Position numbers and translations under genes: made by a program
DNA from: Mesorhizobium huakuii
GTDB lineage: Bacteria; Pseudomonadota; Alphaproteobacteria; Rhizobiales; Rhizobiaceae
Assembly: GCF_030160235.1 (NCBI RefSeq)
Contig: NZ_BSNY01000017.1
Location: 35,867-99,866, forward strand
DNA: 64,000 bases
Direction: 5' to 3'
In this document: piece after piece, positions 1 to 18,578 of the stretch
How the letters are laid out: every line of letters starts with the position of its first letter
Position numbering within the stretch: position 1 is the first letter of the stretch
Notes under the pieces: model-generated
What the model was told of the DNA's origin: nothing
Seen by the model: only the letters and a program-made list of their open reading frames with translations
The model's database searches: none

Positions 1-1
1 G

Positions 2-2671
<2,670 letters not shown>

Positions 2672-2678
2672 GGCTAGC

Positions 2679-2704
2679 GCGCGCCGCACGAAGTTGCGGC
2701 GCGC
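2679..2704 (+). other. Strong hairpin in the rpoB-rpoC intergenic region
   Basis: A perfect 10-bp GC-only-but-one stem (2679-2688 with 2695-2704) with loop CGAAGT lies 8 nt after the rpoB stop. No T-tract follows, so it is not a standard intrinsic terminator. It may be an RNA-processing or stabilising structure between the two large cistrons. Its function is inferred from position only. Confidence 0.45.
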
Positions 2705-2801
2705 CAACGGAATTCGACGGCCGGTGGCCGACAAAGACGGCGGGCGTTTGGCCCGCGACTAGATGCAAGGGGCTTTCGAGGACCCCGAAAAGGAGAACGG
2801 C

Positions 2802-6998
<4,197 letters not shown>

Positions 6999-7027
6999 GC
7001 GCGGCGGCAACAGATCTCAGGCAACTG

Positions 7028-7060
7028 GGCCGTCGGGGCAACCTGGCGGCCTTTTTGTTT
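7028..7060 (+). terminator. Intrinsic terminator after rpoC
   Basis: The stem 7028-7037 pairs with 7042-7051 (two G-U pairs allowed) around a GCAA loop and is followed by TTTTTGTTTT. It lies 30 nt beyond the rpoC stop, so it marks the end of the rpoBC transcript. Confidence 0.85.
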
Positions 7061-7152
7061 TCTGGACGTGGCGAAATTGGTATCCGTGGTGGTAAGAGAG
7101 GTCCCCGCCGGGCCTACCTTTCCGCATTTCGGCTTCGATCGGAGAAGAAACG

Positions 7153-7817
7153 ATGAGCAGGAAGACCTGGGCCGCAGTCGACGACTACATCGTTGATACC
7201 CTGTTCGAAGCGGATCCCTCCCTCGACGCTGTTCTGGCCGCCAACCGTGACCAAGGCCTGCCACCGATCGACGTCTCGCCGGCGCAGGGCAAGCTGCTTT
7301 CGCTTCTCACACGCACCGGGGCGCGAAGAAGGTTCTCGAAATTGGTACGCTGGGCGGCTATTCGACGATCTGGATGGCGCGGGCCTTGCCCATGGACGGC
7401 AAGATCGTGACGCTTGAGCTCGACCCGCATCACGCCAAGGTGGCGCGGTCGAATTTCGAACGGGCAGGAGTGTCGGAGCGGGTGGATCTGCGGGTTGGGC
7501 CGGCCCTTGAATCGCTGGCCGCGCTAAGCGCTGAAAATGCCGGGCCATTCGATCTCATCTTCATCGACGCCGACAAGCCGAACAACCCGAACTATCTGTC
7601 CTGCGCCATGCGGCTTTCTAGGCCGGGGACAGTGATCATCTGCGACAATGTCATCCGCGACGGCGCGGTGCTCGAAGGTGATGGCCATGACGCCAATGTC
7701 GTAGGCGCCCGGGCGGCATTCTCGTTCATCGGCGGCGACAAGCGCCTGGATGGCACCGCCATCCAGACCGTCGGCGCCAAGGGTTATGACGGCTTCGCGA
7801 TTGCGATTGTCAGTTGA
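7153..7817 (+). pseudogene. SAM-dependent O-methyltransferase (family 3), broken by a -1 frameshift
   Basis: The first frame (from ATG 7153, after GGAGAAGAAACG) encodes the N-terminal helices of a class I O-methyltransferase of the catechol/caffeoyl-CoA type (SRKTWAAVDDYIVDTLFE...). The rest lies one base back: AKKVLEIGTLGGYSTIWMA is motif I (SAM binding), followed by LELDPHHAKVARSNF, DLIFIDADKPNN and IICDNVIRDG. The switch falls at a run of four Gs (7318-7321). Adding one G restores T-G-G-A-K-K-V-L-E-I-G, the expected family sequence, giving an intact protein of about 221 aa. Either a true single-base deletion or a homopolymer sequencing error explains this. The substrate is unknown. Confidence 0.85.
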
Positions 7818-7820
7818 AAG

Positions 7821-8747
7821 TCAGTCGAAAAACGCCTCGACCACGTTGCGCTTGCCGAGCATGAAGGCGTCGGCGACGTGCTGCAACGGCGCGAGGTCGA
7901 CATCCGAGGTCCCGGCGCGCACGATCTCGGCGAAACGCTTGTAGAGCATGGGGTATTCCGCTTCTGGCTCCTCATGCACCACGCGACCGTCGATGGCGAG
8001 CTTCGAGCCGCCACCGGAAAGCACCATCTTGCCGGCATCCGTGTCGGCCAGGATGTCCCAGCTTTGCGGGCCGGTCTGCAGCCAGTCGAGGTCCATCGTC
8101 ACCGGCAGGCCGTTCGAGGTGCGGAAGGCGACTTGTGCCGCGACCGGGGCGGCGCGGTTTTCGGGAAAGTCGAGCACCGCCGACGTGATGAACATCGCCG
8201 GCAGGATGTGGGTTGCGATCGACAGCGCGTTGATGCCGGGATCGAAGACCCCGAAGCCGCCCGGCGCCCAGATCCACTCTTGGTTCGGATGCCAGCGGCG
8301 CACATCTTCCTTCCAGACGATCGCTGCCGAGCGGAGCCGGGTCGTCGCGAGAAAGCCGCGCGCGGCGTCCACCGCCGGCGCGTAGCGCGAATGCCAGCTG
8401 GCAAACAAAGAGACGCCGTTCTTCGCGGCCAGCACCTTTAGGTCCTCGACCTCGCTGACCGTGGCGCCCGGTGGCTTTTCCAGGAAGACATGCTTCTTCG
8501 CCTCGAGCGCGGTGCGCGCGGCATCGTAGCGGAATTGCGGCGGCATGCAGAGCGAGACGGCCTCGAGCTCCGGCACCGCGTCGAGCATTGCCTCGATGGT
8601 GGGAAAGTTCGGGATGCCGTCGACCTTGCCATGCCGGCTGGCGGCGGCGACGAGGCGATAATTCTGGTCTTTGGCCAAGGCCGGCAGATGCTGGTCGCGG
8701 ACGATCTTGCCAACGCCGACGATGCCTATCTTGATGGGCTGGGACAC
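7821..8747 (-). CDS. D-galactose 1-dehydrogenase (Gfo/Idh/MocA family)
   Basis: NAD(P)-dependent oxidation of D-galactose to galactono-lactone, the first step of the De Ley-Doudoroff route. The 308-aa protein starts with a Rossmann fold (IGIVGVGKIVRDQHLPAL, residues 7-24) and has the family EKPP motif (about 95) that contributes the catalytic Lys. The segments SWHSRYAPAVDAAR, WKEDVRRWHPNQEWIWAPGG and GVFDPGINALSI strongly recall the Pseudomonas galactose dehydrogenase subgroup rather than generic MocA proteins. The gene is convergent with the methyltransferase remnant (3-nt gap). No other galactose genes are visible nearby. Family assignment is firm; substrate is assigned by resemblance from memory. 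Confidence 0.8.
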   Translation of the reverse strand: MSQPIKIGIVGVGKIVRDQHLPALAKDQNYRLVAAASRHGKVDGIPNFPTIEAMLDAVPELEAVSLCMPPQFRYDAARTALEAKKHVFLEKPPGATVSEVEDLKVLAAKNGVSLFASWHSRYAPAVDAARGFLATTRLRSAAIVWKEDVRRWHPNQEWIWAPGGFGVFDPGINALSIATHILPAMFITSAVLDFPENRAAPVAAQVAFRTSNGLPVTMDLDWLQTGPQSWDILADTDAGKMVLSGGGSKLAIDGRVVHEEPEAEYPMLYKRFAEIVRAGTSDVDLAPLQHVADAFMLGKRNVVEAFFD

Positions 8748-8822
8748 GACCGCTCCGTCTGTTTGATGATGGTGAGCGTTTCTATCAGAACACTTGCCTC
8801 GGGCAAGCCGGAAGCCGAAAAG

Positions 8823-9938
8823 TCAGCCCCAGCTTTCCTCGAATTGCAGCGTCAGTTTTCCGCCCGCCAGAAAGGCTTCGATCGCAGGTTCGAAGGGTGA
8901 GGGGTCGAGGCCGTTGGCCGCCAGCCACTCATCAGAATAGTAGGTGTTGGCGTAACGGTCGCCGGAATCGCAGATGAGCGTCACCAGCGAGCCGGTCTTG
9001 CCGTGCTCGATCATGCGCGACGCCTGAAGGCACATGGCGATGAAGTTGGTACCGGTCGAACCACCGACACGACGGCCGAGCCGGCGTGACAACACTCGCA
9101 TTGCCGCCAGCGACACGGCATCCGGCACCCGCAGCATGTGATCGATGACACCTGACACGAAGGACGGCTCCATGCGCGGCCGGCCAATGCCTTCGATGCG
9201 CGACGGCTGCTCGCAGCGGCAATTGTGATTATGCGTGGCAAAGCCCTCGAAGAAGGCGGAGCGTTCGACATCGACAACCGACAGCCGCGTCGCATGCTGC
9301 TTGTAGCGCAGGAAGCGGCCGATCGTGGCGGTTGTGCCACCAGTGCCGGCGCTCATCACGATCCAGGCCGGGATGGGATGCCGCTCCTCGCGCATCTGTC
9401 CGAAGATGGAATCAGCGATGTTGTTGTTGCCGCGCCAGTCGGTGGCGCGTTCGGCATAAGTGAACTGGTCCATGAAATGGCCGCCGAGCCGTTGGCTGAG
9501 TTCGGCCGACTCGGCATAGATGCGCCTGCCGTCGTCGATGAAATGGCAGTTGCCCCCATAATGCTCGATCGCGGCGATCTTTTCACGCGACGTCGACCGG
9601 GGCATCACCGCATAGAAAGGCACGCCGATCATGCGGGCGAAATAGGCTTCCGACACCGCTGTCGAGCCCGATGAGGCCTCGACCACCGGGGTGCCCTCGC
9701 GGACAAGGCCATTGCACAGCGCATAGAGAAACAGCGAACGCGCCAGCCTGTGCTTCAGGCTGCCGGTAGGGTGGGTGGATTCGTCCTTGAGATAGAAGTC
9801 GATTCCAGCCAGCGCCGGCAGGTCGAGTTTCCACAGGTGCGTGTCGGCCGAACGGTGCTGGTCGGCCTCGATCGCGGCGACCGCCTGGTCGGCCCACGCT
9901 CGGGATGCAGGTTTAACCCCCATTGTTCCGGCCATCAT
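8823..9938 (-). CDS. Cysteine-synthase-like PLP-dependent enzyme
   Basis: Fold-type II PLP enzyme of the cysteine synthase / cystathionine beta-synthase group, 371 aa from the ATG at 9938. The lysine that should bind PLP is in PTGSLKHR, followed by the phosphate-binding-type loop [14 protein letters not shown], a second glycine loop [13 protein letters not shown], and GGSTGTNF near the C-terminus. A His/Cys cluster (HNHNCRCE) precedes the conserved GRPRMEPSF segment. An open frame continues upstream, but those residues are only the shadow of the next gene. The start lies 13 nt after the stop of the small upstream gene, so the two form a unit. It is clearly distinct from the canonical CysK at 58702; the reaction is unknown. 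Confidence 0.8.
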   Translation of the reverse strand: MMAGTMGVKPASRAWADQAVAAIEADQHRSADTHLWKLDLPALAGIDFYLKDESTHPTGSLKHRLARSLFLYALCNGLVREGTPVVEASSGSTAVSEAYFARMIGVPFYAVMPRSTSREKIAAIEHYGGNCHFIDDGRRIYAESAELSQRLGGHFMDQFTYAERATDWRGNNNIADSIFGQMREERHPIPAWIVMSAGTGGTTATIGRFLRYKQHATRLSVVDVERSAFFEGFATHNHNCRCEQPSRIEGIGRPRMEPSFVSGVIDHMLRVPDAVSLAAMRVLSRRLGRRVGGSTGTNFIAMCLQASRMIEHGKTGSLVTLICDSGDRYANTYYSDEWLAANGLDPSPFEPAIEAFLAGGKLTLQFEESWG

Positions 9939-9951
9939 CGGTGCCCTGGCT

Positions 9952-10233
9952 TCAGATCGGCGCGTCGAACGTGACGATCGACACTTCGCCTTCGAGCGCG
10001 CCCTGATAGGCCGACAGATGTGGCTCGTCGTCGGGCACGCCGTCCATGTCGCCGATCTGGTCGAGCTCGGCCTCGGCATAACCTTCCGCCGCCAGCGATT
10101 CGAGGGCACGGCGCACCGCCGAATCGTCGTCGGGAGCGACCAGCATGACATGCACGCCTTCCGCCTTGCCGCCTTTGCGCTTCCAAACCCGGCCGGTGAT
10201 GATGGTGACCGGGCGTTCTTCGTTGTCGTTCAC
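9952..10233 (-). CDS. Small conserved protein of unknown function, cotranscribed with the PLP enzyme
   Basis: A 93-aa acidic protein with a GTG start at 10233. The start is fixed by a full AGGAGG at 10243-10248, nine bases upstream. The sequence ([20 protein letters not shown], then an Asp/Glu-rich half containing [15 protein letters not shown]) has no membrane segment and no motif I recognise. It looks like a small one-domain alpha/beta protein. It sits immediately before the cysteine-synthase-like gene, which suggests a related role. No function is proposed. Confidence 0.75.
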   Translation of the reverse strand: MNDNEERPVTIITGRVWKRKGGKAEGVHVMLVAPDDDSAVRRALESLAAEGYAEAELDQIGDMDGVPDDEPHLSAYQGALEGEVSIVTFDAPI

Positions 10234-10431
10234 GGGCTGATTCCTCCTGGCAAAGCGCGGGCGAGGGGATTTGAGTGCTCAGGCGGCCTTTTCGCATGAA
10301 GCGGGGCCTCGCGACAGCCAAAAAGCCGGTCACTTTCTTCTCCGTCCTTGCAAAATTGCGAAAGAAAATTACATGCGCCTTTCGCATGGCTGCCAAGCCC
10401 TGGCCTCAATGCAATATTTGGCACTGCGGGG
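10234..10431. other. Intergenic region between the divergent PLP unit and the str operon
   Basis: About 200 bp with no credible ORF. It must contain the minus-strand promoter for the small-protein/PLP unit, but no confident -35/-10 pair stands out. Two similar 9-mers (TTTTCGCATG at about 10290 and CTTTCGCATG near 10379) are the only repeat noticed. Confidence 0.4.
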
Positions 10432-10460
10432 TTGACGGTTCGCGGGCTTACGAGTAGAAG
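10432..10460 (+). promoter_or_regulatory. Candidate promoter of the str operon (rpsL-rpsG-fusA-tuf)
   Basis: TTGACG (10432-10437), a 17-nt spacer and TAGAAG (10455-10460). The -35 hexamer and spacing are typical of housekeeping alphaproteobacterial promoters. It would leave a leader of about 240 nt before rpsL, long enough for regulatory structure, although no specific element is recognised there. Confidence 0.55.
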
Positions 10461-10706
10461 CCGCCCAGTCAGAACCGATGTGAGGCTCTCCTTTCCGAAG
10501 CGACACGCTTTGGAGTTTGCTTCAAACAGGGTTCGTTTTACGAGCGAAAAGACATTTCCGGCGTGCACGAAGCGGCTTCCGCTTCCTCTGCCATTTGTTC
10601 GGGCAAGACCGCGAGGCGCGGTTTGTGGCCCGAATTTGCGTATGGAAATGACGCTTTGAGCGGCCCTGACCGGGCGAGACACGGAATTGAGAGACAAGAG
10701 GGTTTA

Positions 10707-11078
10707 ATGCCTACCGTCAACCAGCTGATCCGCAAGCCGCGCATTGCGCCGGTGAAGCGCAACAAGGTCCCGGCCATGCAGCAGAACCCGCAGAAGCGGG
10801 GCGTCTGCACGCGCGTCTACACGACGACGCCGAAGAAGCCGAACTCGGCGCTGCGCAAGGTGGCCAAGATCCGCCTGACCAATGGTTTTGAAGTGATCGG
10901 TTACATCCCCGGCGAAGGTCACAACCTTCAGGAGCACTCCGTGGTCATGATCCGCGGCGGCCGCGTCAAGGATCTTCCGGGCGTTCGCTACCACATCATC
11001 CGCGGCGTGCTCGACACGCAGGGCGTGAAGAACCGCAAGCAGCGCCGTTCGAAGTACGGCGCCAAGCGTCCGAAGTAA
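10707..11078 (+). CDS. rpsL: 30S ribosomal protein S12
   Basis: Decoding-centre protein of the small subunit, 123 aa from the ATG at 10707 ([12 protein letters not shown]). A longer in-frame extension from 10563 is not conserved and is rejected. The streptomycin-determining loops are wild type: the [12 protein letters not shown] segment keeps its Lys and [13 protein letters not shown] keeps Lys at the second resistance position. First gene of the str operon; rpsG follows after 60 nt. Confidence 0.98.
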   Translation: MPTVNQLIRKPRIAPVKRNKVPAMQQNPQKRGVCTRVYTTTPKKPNSALRKVAKIRLTNGFEVIGYIPGEGHNLQEHSVVMIRGGRVKDLPGVRYHIIRGVLDTQGVKNRKQRRSKYGAKRPK

Positions 11079-11126
11079 GATTTTCCGGCCCTGGCGCTGC
11101 TTGAATGCGTCGGGCTACGAGATTGA

Positions 11127-11609
<483 letters not shown>

Positions 11610-11638
11610 AGCGCGAACAGGACTGAGAGGCAGCTACG

Positions 11639-13729
11639 ATGGCCCGCGAATATAAAATCGAAGACTACCGCAATTTCGGTATCATGGCGCATATTGACGC
11701 CGGCAAGACGACGACCACCGAGCGCGTCCTCTACTACACGGGCAAGTCGCACAAAATCGGCGAAGTGCACGACGGCGCTGCCACCATGGACTGGATGGAG
11801 CAGGAGCAGGAACGCGGCATCACCATCACGTCCGCCGCCACCACGACCTTCTGGAAGGGCCGTGACGGCAAGATGCGCCGCTTCAACATCATCGACACCC
11901 CCGGACACGTCGACTTCACCATTGAAGTCGAGCGTTCGCTGCGCGTGCTCGATGGCGCCATCGCGCTGCTCGACGCCAACGCCGGTGTCGAGCCGCAGAC
12001 GGAAACCGTCTGGCGCCAGGCCGACAAGTACCGCGTGCCGCGCATGATCTTCTGCAACAAGATGGACAAGATCGGCGCCGACTTCTACCGCTCGGTCGAG
12101 ATGATCGGCTCGCGCCTCGGTGCGCAGGCTGTCGTCATGCAGCTGCCGATTGGCGCCGAGACCGAATTCAAGGGCGTCGTCGACCTCGTTGAGATGAACG
12201 CGCTTGTCTGGCGCGACGAGACGCTGGGCGCTGCCTGGGACGTCGTCGAGATCCCGGCCGACCTTCAGGCCCGTGCCCAGGAATACCGCGAGAAGATGAT
12301 CGAAGCCGCCGTCGAAATGGACGAGACGGCCCTCGAGAATTACCTCGAAGGCAAGATGCCGTCGAATGACGAGATCCGTTCGCTGATCCGCAAGGGCACG
12401 ATCGCGGTCAAGTTCTTCCCGATGTTCTGCGGCTCGGCCTTCAAGAACAAGGGCGTGCAGCCGCTGCTCGACGCCGTTGTCGAATACCTGCCGTCGCCGG
12501 CCGACGTTCCCGCCATCAAGGGCGTCGATGCCAAGACCGACGCCGAGATCGAGCGTCATGCGGTGGACGACGAGCCGCTGTCGATGCTGGCCTTCAAGAT
12601 CATGAACGACCCGTTCGTCGGTTCGCTGACCTTCGCCCGCATCTATTCGGGCAAGCTCACCAAGGGCATCTCGGTCGACAACACCGTCAAGGGCAAGAAG
12701 GAGCGCATCGGCCGCATGCTGCAGATGCATGCGAATTCGCGCGCCGACGTCGAAGAAGCTTTCGCCGGCGACATCGTCGCTCTGGCAGGCCTCAAGGACA
12801 CGACCACCGGCGACACGCTGTGCGATCCGCTGCACCCGGTCATCCTCGAGCGCATGGAATTCCCCGATCCGGTCATCCAGATCGCCATCGAGCCGAAGAC
12901 CAAGAACGACCAGGAAAAGATGGGCCTCGCCCTTCACCGTCTGGCTGCCGAGGATCCGTCCTTCCGCGTCAAGACCGACGATGAAAGCGGCCAGACCATC
13001 ATCTCCGGCATGGGCGAACTGCACCTCGACATCATCGTCGACCGCATGCGTCGCGAGTTCAAGGTCGAAGCCAATGTCGGCGCTCCGCAGGTGGCCTATC
13101 GCGAGACGATCACCCGCAAGCACGAGCAGGACTACACCCACAAGAAGCAGACCGGCGGTACCGGCCAGTTCGCCCGCGTCAAGGTTATCTTCGAGCCGAA
13201 TACGGAGAGCGAAGAGTTCGTCTTCGAGTCCAAGATCGTCGGCGGCGCGGTGCCGAAGGAATACATCCCGGGTGTCGAAAAGGGCATCCAGAGCGTCATG
13301 GGCGCCGGTCCGTTCGCGGGCTTCCCGATGATCGGCGTCAGGGCGACGCTGATCGACGGCGCCTACCACGACGTCGACTCCTCGGTGCTGGCCTTCGAAA
13401 TCGCTTCCCGCGCCTGCTTCCGTGAAGCCGCACCCAAGCTTGGCGTGCAGCTGCTCGAGCCGATCATGAAGGTCGAAGTCGTGACGCCGGAAGACTATGT
13501 CGGCAGCGTCATCGGCGACCTGAACGGCCGCCGCGGCCAGATCCAGGGCCAGGAAGCGCGCGGCGTGGCCGTCGTCATCAACGCGATGGTGCCGCTCGCC
13601 AACATGTTCAAGTACGTCGACAACCTGCGCTCGATGAGCCAGGGCCGCGCGGCCTACACGATGCAGTTCGACCACTACGAGCCGGTCCCGACCGCGGTCG
13701 CCCAGGAAGTCCAGAAAAAGTACGCGTAA
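11639..13729 (+). CDS. fusA: Elongation factor G
   Basis: Translocation GTPase, 696 aa. G1 is [14 protein letters not shown] (about residues 18-31), G3 is DTPGHVDF and G4 is NKMDK. Domains II-V follow, with the domain IV sequence [12 protein letters not shown] and the C-terminal [12 protein letters not shown]. Starts 29 nt after rpsG behind GAGAGGCAGC. No internal lesions. Confidence 0.98.
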   Translation: MAREYKIEDYRNFGIMAHIDAGKTTTTERVLYYTGKSHKIGEVHDGAATMDWMEQEQERGITITSAATTTFWKGRDGKMRRFNIIDTPGHVDFTIEVERSLRVLDGAIALLDANAGVEPQTETVWRQADKYRVPRMIFCNKMDKIGADFYRSVEMIGSRLGAQAVVMQLPIGAETEFKGVVDLVEMNALVWRDETLGAAWDVVEIPADLQARAQEYREKMIEAAVEMDETALENYLEGKMPSNDEIRSLIRKGTIAVKFFPMFCGSAFKNKGVQPLLDAVVEYLPSPADVPAIKGVDAKTDAEIERHAVDDEPLSMLAFKIMNDPFVGSLTFARIYSGKLTKGISVDNTVKGKKERIGRMLQMHANSRADVEEAFAGDIVALAGLKDTTTGDTLCDPLHPVILERMEFPDPVIQIAIEPKTKNDQEKMGLALHRLAAEDPSFRVKTDDESGQTIISGMGELHLDIIVDRMRREFKVEANVGAPQVAYRETITRKHEQDYTHKKQTGGTGQFARVKVIFEPNTESEEFVFESKIVGGAVPKEYIPGVEKGIQSVMGAGPFAGFPMIGVRATLIDGAYHDVDSSVLAFEIASRACFREAAPKLGVQLLEPIMKVEVVTPEDYVGSVIGDLNGRRGQIQGQEARGVAVVINAMVPLANMFKYVDNLRSMSQGRAAYTMQFDHYEPVPTAVAQEVQKKYA

Positions 13730-13796
13730 CTCGAAAGAGCCGTCGCGGTAACGCAATTCAAAGCCCGCATGGGCGAGCAGGAAATGGAGACATCAC

Positions 13797-14972
<1,176 letters not shown>

Positions 14973-15041
14973 TTTGGACTTAAACCGATCTGTCGCGGGC
15001 GCGGAAGTTGCCCGCGCCGCGCCAGAACAAGGAAGTGACGC

Positions 15042-15350
15042 ATGAACGGACAGAATATCCGCATCCGCCTGAAGGCGTTTGATCACCGCGTGCTCGACGC
15101 CTCGACGAAGGAAATCGTGTCGACGGCCAAGCGCACCGGCGCAAACGTCCGCGGCCCCATTCCGCTGCCGACGCGGATCGAAAAGTTCACGGTGAACCGG
15201 TCGCCCCACGTCGACAAGAAGAGCCGCGAGCAGTTCGAGATGCGCACGCACAAGCGTCTGCTCGACATCGTCGATCCGACCCCGCAGACCGTCGATGCTT
15301 TGATGAAGCTCGATCTGGCCGCCGGCGTCGACGTCGAGATCAAGCTCTAA
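15042..15350 (+). CDS. rpsJ: 30S ribosomal protein S10
   Basis: 30S head protein and NusB partner in antitermination, 102 aa. [18 protein letters not shown] at the N-terminus and [20 protein letters not shown] are family signatures. First gene of the S10 block, 69 nt downstream of tuf with AACAAGGAAG before the ATG. No separate terminator is seen between tuf and rpsJ, so str and S10 genes may be partly cotranscribed. Confidence 0.98.
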   Translation: MNGQNIRIRLKAFDHRVLDASTKEIVSTAKRTGANVRGPIPLPTRIEKFTVNRSPHVDKKSREQFEMRTHKRLLDIVDPTPQTVDALMKLDLAAGVDVEIKL

Positions 15351-15411
15351 GGGAATGAGAGCGCGGTAAGGGGCGGTGCCCCTGGCCCGGAACTCTAAAG
15401 GAATTGAACCG

Positions 15412-16125
15412 ATGCGTTCAGGTGTGATTGCAAAGAAGGTGGGAATGACCCGCATCTATAACGATGCCGGGGAACATGTTCCCGTCACCGTTCTCCAGAT
15501 GGAGAACTGCCAGGTCGTGGCGCAGCGCACGCAGGAGAAGAATGGCTACACCGCCGTTCAGCTCGGCGTTGGCCTCGCCAAGGTGAAGAACACGTCGAAG
15601 GCGATGCGCGGCCATTTCGCGACCGCTTCCGTCGAGCCGAAGGCGAAGGTTGCCGAGTTCCGCGTCTCGGCCGACAACATGATCGATGTCGGCGCCGAGA
15701 TCACCGTCGAGCACTTCGTCGCCGGCCAGAAGGTCGATGTGACGGGCACGACGATCGGCAAGGGTTTCCAGGGCGTCATCAAGCGTCACCACATGGGTGG
15801 TGGCCGCGCGACGCACGGTAACTCGGTCTCGCACCGTACGCACGGTTCGACCGGCCAGCGCCAGGACCCCGGCAAGGTGTTCAAGGGCAAGAAGATGGCC
15901 GGCCACATGGGCGATACCCGCGTGACCACGCAGAATGTCGAGATCGTCTCGACCGATGCGGACCGCGGCCTGATCCTGATCCGCGGAGCGGTTCCCGGAT
16001 CGAAGGGCGCCTGGATCCTGGTCCGCGATGCGGCCAAGGTGGCACTGCCGGCCAATGCGCCGAAGCCCGCCGCGATCCGCGCCGCTGTTAAGAACGAGGC
16101 TCCGGCCACAGAGGGAGCGGAATAA
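15412..16125 (+). CDS. rplC: 50S ribosomal protein L3
   Basis: Early-assembly 23S rRNA-binding protein near the peptidyl transferase centre, 237 aa. The ATG at 15412 ([16 protein letters not shown]) is chosen because AAAGGAAT precedes it; an in-frame start at 15376 would give 12 non-family residues. The core contains [21 protein letters not shown] followed by [20 protein letters not shown]. The C-terminal tail is Ala/Pro/Glu rich. Its TAA overlaps the rplD ATG by one base (TAATG), implying coupled translation. Confidence 0.98.
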
Positions 16126-16745
16126 TGGATCTCAAGATCACAACGCTTGGCGGCAAGGACGCCGGCAAGGTGAAACTCTCCGAGGAGATTTTCGGCCTTG
16201 ATCCGCGCGAGGACATCCTGCAGCGCGTCGTGCGCTGGCAGCTCGCTAAGAAGCAGCAGGGCACGCACAAGGCCAAGGGCCGCGCCGAAATCGCGCGCAC
16301 CGGCGCCAAGATGTACAAGCAGAAGGGTACGGGCCGCGCCCGTCACCATTCGGCACGCGCTCCGCAGTTCCGCGGCGGCGGCAAGGCCCACGGCCCGGTC
16401 GTTCGCAGCCACGAGCACGATCTGCCGAAGAAGGTGCGCGCTCTGGGCCTGAAGCATGCTCTCTCGGCCAAGGCCAAGAGCGCGTCGATCATCGTCATCG
16501 ACGAGCTGAAGCTGACCGAGGCCAAGACCAAGGCGCTGATCGCGAATTTCGCGACGCTGGGCCTGAGCAACGCCCTGGTGATCGGTGGCGCCGAGCTTGA
16601 CAAGAACTTCAAGCTGGCCGCGACCAACATCCCCAACATCGACGTGCTGCCCATCCAGGGCATCAACGTCTACGACATTCTGCGCCGCGGCACGCTGGTC
16701 CTTTCCAAGGCCGCCGTCGAGGCTCTCGAGGAGCGCTTTAAATGA
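16125..16745 (+). CDS. rplD: 50S ribosomal protein L4
   Basis: L4 of 206 aa with the long loop entering the exit tunnel ([20 protein letters not shown] followed by [15 protein letters not shown]). It overlaps rplC by 1 nt and rplW by 4 nt. In enterobacteria L4 autoregulates the S10 operon; whether the leader here supports that is not evident. Ends VEALEERFK. Confidence 0.97.
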   Translation: MDLKITTLGGKDAGKVKLSEEIFGLDPREDILQRVVRWQLAKKQQGTHKAKGRAEIARTGAKMYKQKGTGRARHHSARAPQFRGGGKAHGPVVRSHEHDLPKKVRALGLKHALSAKAKSASIIVIDELKLTEAKTKALIANFATLGLSNALVIGGAELDKNFKLAATNIPNIDVLPIQGINVYDILRRGTLVLSKAAVEALEERFK

Positions 16746-17035
16746 CCGACCTTCGTCACTACGACGTGATCGTCAGCCCGGCGATCACTGAAAAGTCGAC
16801 CATGGCTTCCGAGCAGAACCAGGTCGTCTTCAACGTCGCCAAGAAGGCGTCGAAGCCGGAAATCAAGGCCGCCGTCGAAGCGCTGTTCGGCGTCAAGGTG
16901 ATGGCCGTGAACACGCTTGTCCGCAAGGGCAAGATCAAGCGCTTCCGCGGCACGATCGGCCGCCAGAGCGACGTCAAGAAGGCGATTGTGACGCTGGCCG
17001 ACGGCCAGTCGATCGACGTCGCGACGGGTCTCTGA
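16742..17035 (+). CDS. rplW: 50S ribosomal protein L23
   Basis: Exit-tunnel rim protein and docking site for trigger factor and SRP; 97 aa. [19 protein letters not shown] and [16 protein letters not shown] are typical. The ATG overlaps the rplD stop as ATGA, so translation is coupled. Confidence 0.97.
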   Translation: MTDLRHYDVIVSPAITEKSTMASEQNQVVFNVAKKASKPEIKAAVEALFGVKVMAVNTLVRKGKIKRFRGTIGRQSDVKKAIVTLADGQSIDVATGL

Positions 17036-17057
17036 GCAAGGCCGCGAGGACAGAACA

Positions 17058-17891
17058 ATGGCACTGAAAAAATTCAACCCGGTAACGCCGAGCACCCGCC
17101 AGCTGGTCATCGTTGACCGCTCGGGCCTCTACAAGGGCAAGCCCGTCAAGGGTCTGACCGAGGGCCTGACCAAGTCGGGCGGCCGCAACAATTACGGCCG
17201 CATCACCGCCCGCTTCATCGGCGGTGGTCACAAGCGTTCGTACCGCATCATCGACTTCAAGCGCCGCAAGTTCGACGTCGTCGGCACGGTCGAGCGCATT
17301 GAATACGATCCGAACCGCACCGCCTTCATCGCGCTGATCAAGTACGACGATGGTGAGCTGTCCTACATCATCGCCCCGCAGCGCCTTGCCGCCGGCGACA
17401 AGATCGTGGCTGGCGAAGCGGTCGACGTGAAGCCGGGCAACGCGATGCCGCTGGCCTCGATGCCGGTCGGCACGATCGTCCACAACATCGAGCTGAAGCC
17501 AGGCAAGGGTGGCCAGGTCGCCCGTTCGGCCGGCGGCTACGCCCAGCTCGTCGGTCGCGACCAGGGCATGGCGATCCTGCGCCTCAACTCGGGCGAGCAG
17601 CGTGTCGTTCACGGCTCCTGCATGGCCACTGTCGGTGCCGTGTCGAACCCCGACCACGGCAACATCAACGACGGCAAGGCCGGCCGCACGGTTTGGCGTG
17701 GCAAGCGTCCGCACAATCGCGGCGTGACCATGAACCCGGTCGACCATCCGCACGGCGGTGGTGAAGGCCGCACCTCCGGTGGCCGTCATCCGGTCAGCCC
17801 GTGGGGCAAGCCGACCAAGGGCAAGAAGACGCGGTCCAACAAGGCGACCGACAAGTTCATCCTGCGCTCGCGCCATCAGCGCAAGAGCTAA
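17058..17891 (+). CDS. rplB: 50S ribosomal protein L2
   Basis: Universal peptidyl-transferase-centre protein, 277 aa. Begins [20 protein letters not shown] and contains the conserved [15 protein letters not shown] and the C-terminal [20 protein letters not shown] region that includes the essential histidine. GCGAGGACAG precedes the ATG, 22 nt after rplW. Confidence 0.98.
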   Translation: MALKKFNPVTPSTRQLVIVDRSGLYKGKPVKGLTEGLTKSGGRNNYGRITARFIGGGHKRSYRIIDFKRRKFDVVGTVERIEYDPNRTAFIALIKYDDGELSYIIAPQRLAAGDKIVAGEAVDVKPGNAMPLASMPVGTIVHNIELKPGKGGQVARSAGGYAQLVGRDQGMAILRLNSGEQRVVHGSCMATVGAVSNPDHGNINDGKAGRTVWRGKRPHNRGVTMNPVDHPHGGGEGRTSGGRHPVSPWGKPTKGKKTRSNKATDKFILRSRHQRKS

Positions 17892-17907
17892 GAAGAGGTA
17901 ACGCCAA

Positions 17908-18186
17908 GTGACTCGTTCTATTTGGAAAGGCCCCTTCATCGACGGCTACCTTCTCAAGAAGGTGGACAAGGTTCGTGAAGGTGGTCGCAATGAGGTGATC
18001 AAGATGTGGAGCCGTCGCTCCACCATCCTGCCGCAGTTCGTCGGCTTCACCTTCGGTGTCTACAACGGCCAGAAGCATGTTCCCGTCTCGGTGAACGAGG
18101 ACATGGTCGGTCATAAGTTCGGTGAATTCGCTCCGACGCGGACCTATTACGGTCACGGCGCGGATAAGAAGGCGAAGAGGAAATAA
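17908..18186 (+). CDS. rpsS: 30S ribosomal protein S19
   Basis: 30S head protein contacting S13; 92 aa with [18 protein letters not shown] and [23 protein letters not shown] is the start codon, preceded by AAGAAGAGG. Only 2 nt separate it from rplV. Confidence 0.97.
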   Translation: MTRSIWKGPFIDGYLLKKVDKVREGGRNEVIKMWSRRSTILPQFVGFTFGVYNGQKHVPVSVNEDMVGHKFGEFAPTRTYYGHGADKKAKRK

Positions 18187-18188
18187 TC

Positions 18189-18578
18189 ATGGGCAAGGCC
18201 AAAGCTCCGCGCAGGCTTGCTGACAACGAAGCGCGCGCCGTGTTGCGCACGATCCGTATCAGCCCGCAGAAGCTGAACCTCGTTGCCGCGCTGATCCGCG
18301 GCAAGAAGGTCGCGACAGCGCTTTCCGATCTCGAATTCTCGGCCAAGCGGATTTCCGGCACGGTCAAGAAGACGCTGGAATCGGCGATTGCCAACGCGGA
18401 AAACAACCACGACCTCGACGTCGATGCGCTGATCGTGGCGGAAGCCTATGTCGGCAAGTCGATCGTCATGAAGCGGTTCCACGCTCGTGGCCGTGGTCGC
18501 GCCAGCCGTATCGAGAAGCCGTTCTCGCACCTCACGATCGTCGTTCGTGAAGTCGAAGAAAAAGGGGAGGCCGCATAA
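18189..18578 (+). CDS. rplV: 50S ribosomal protein L22
   Basis: Exit-tunnel protein, 129 aa. [19 protein letters not shown] at the start and [19 protein letters not shown] in the beta-hairpin segment whose tip lines the macrolide site. No hairpin insertion or deletion of the macrolide-resistance kind is apparent. The stop overlaps the rpsC ATG by one base (TAATG). Confidence 0.97.
   Translation: MGKAKAPRRLADNEARAVLRTIRISPQKLNLVAALIRGKKVATALSDLEFSAKRISGTVKKTLESAIANAENNHDLDVDALIVAEAYVGKSIVMKRFHARGRGRASRIEKPFSHLTIVVREVEEKGEAA

Noticed and set aside
10421-10437. TGGCAC near 10420 as a sigma-54 -24 element for the str operon
   Set aside because: No GC at the -12 position with proper spacing (the following bases are GGTTGACG), and a housekeeping promoter is expected here.
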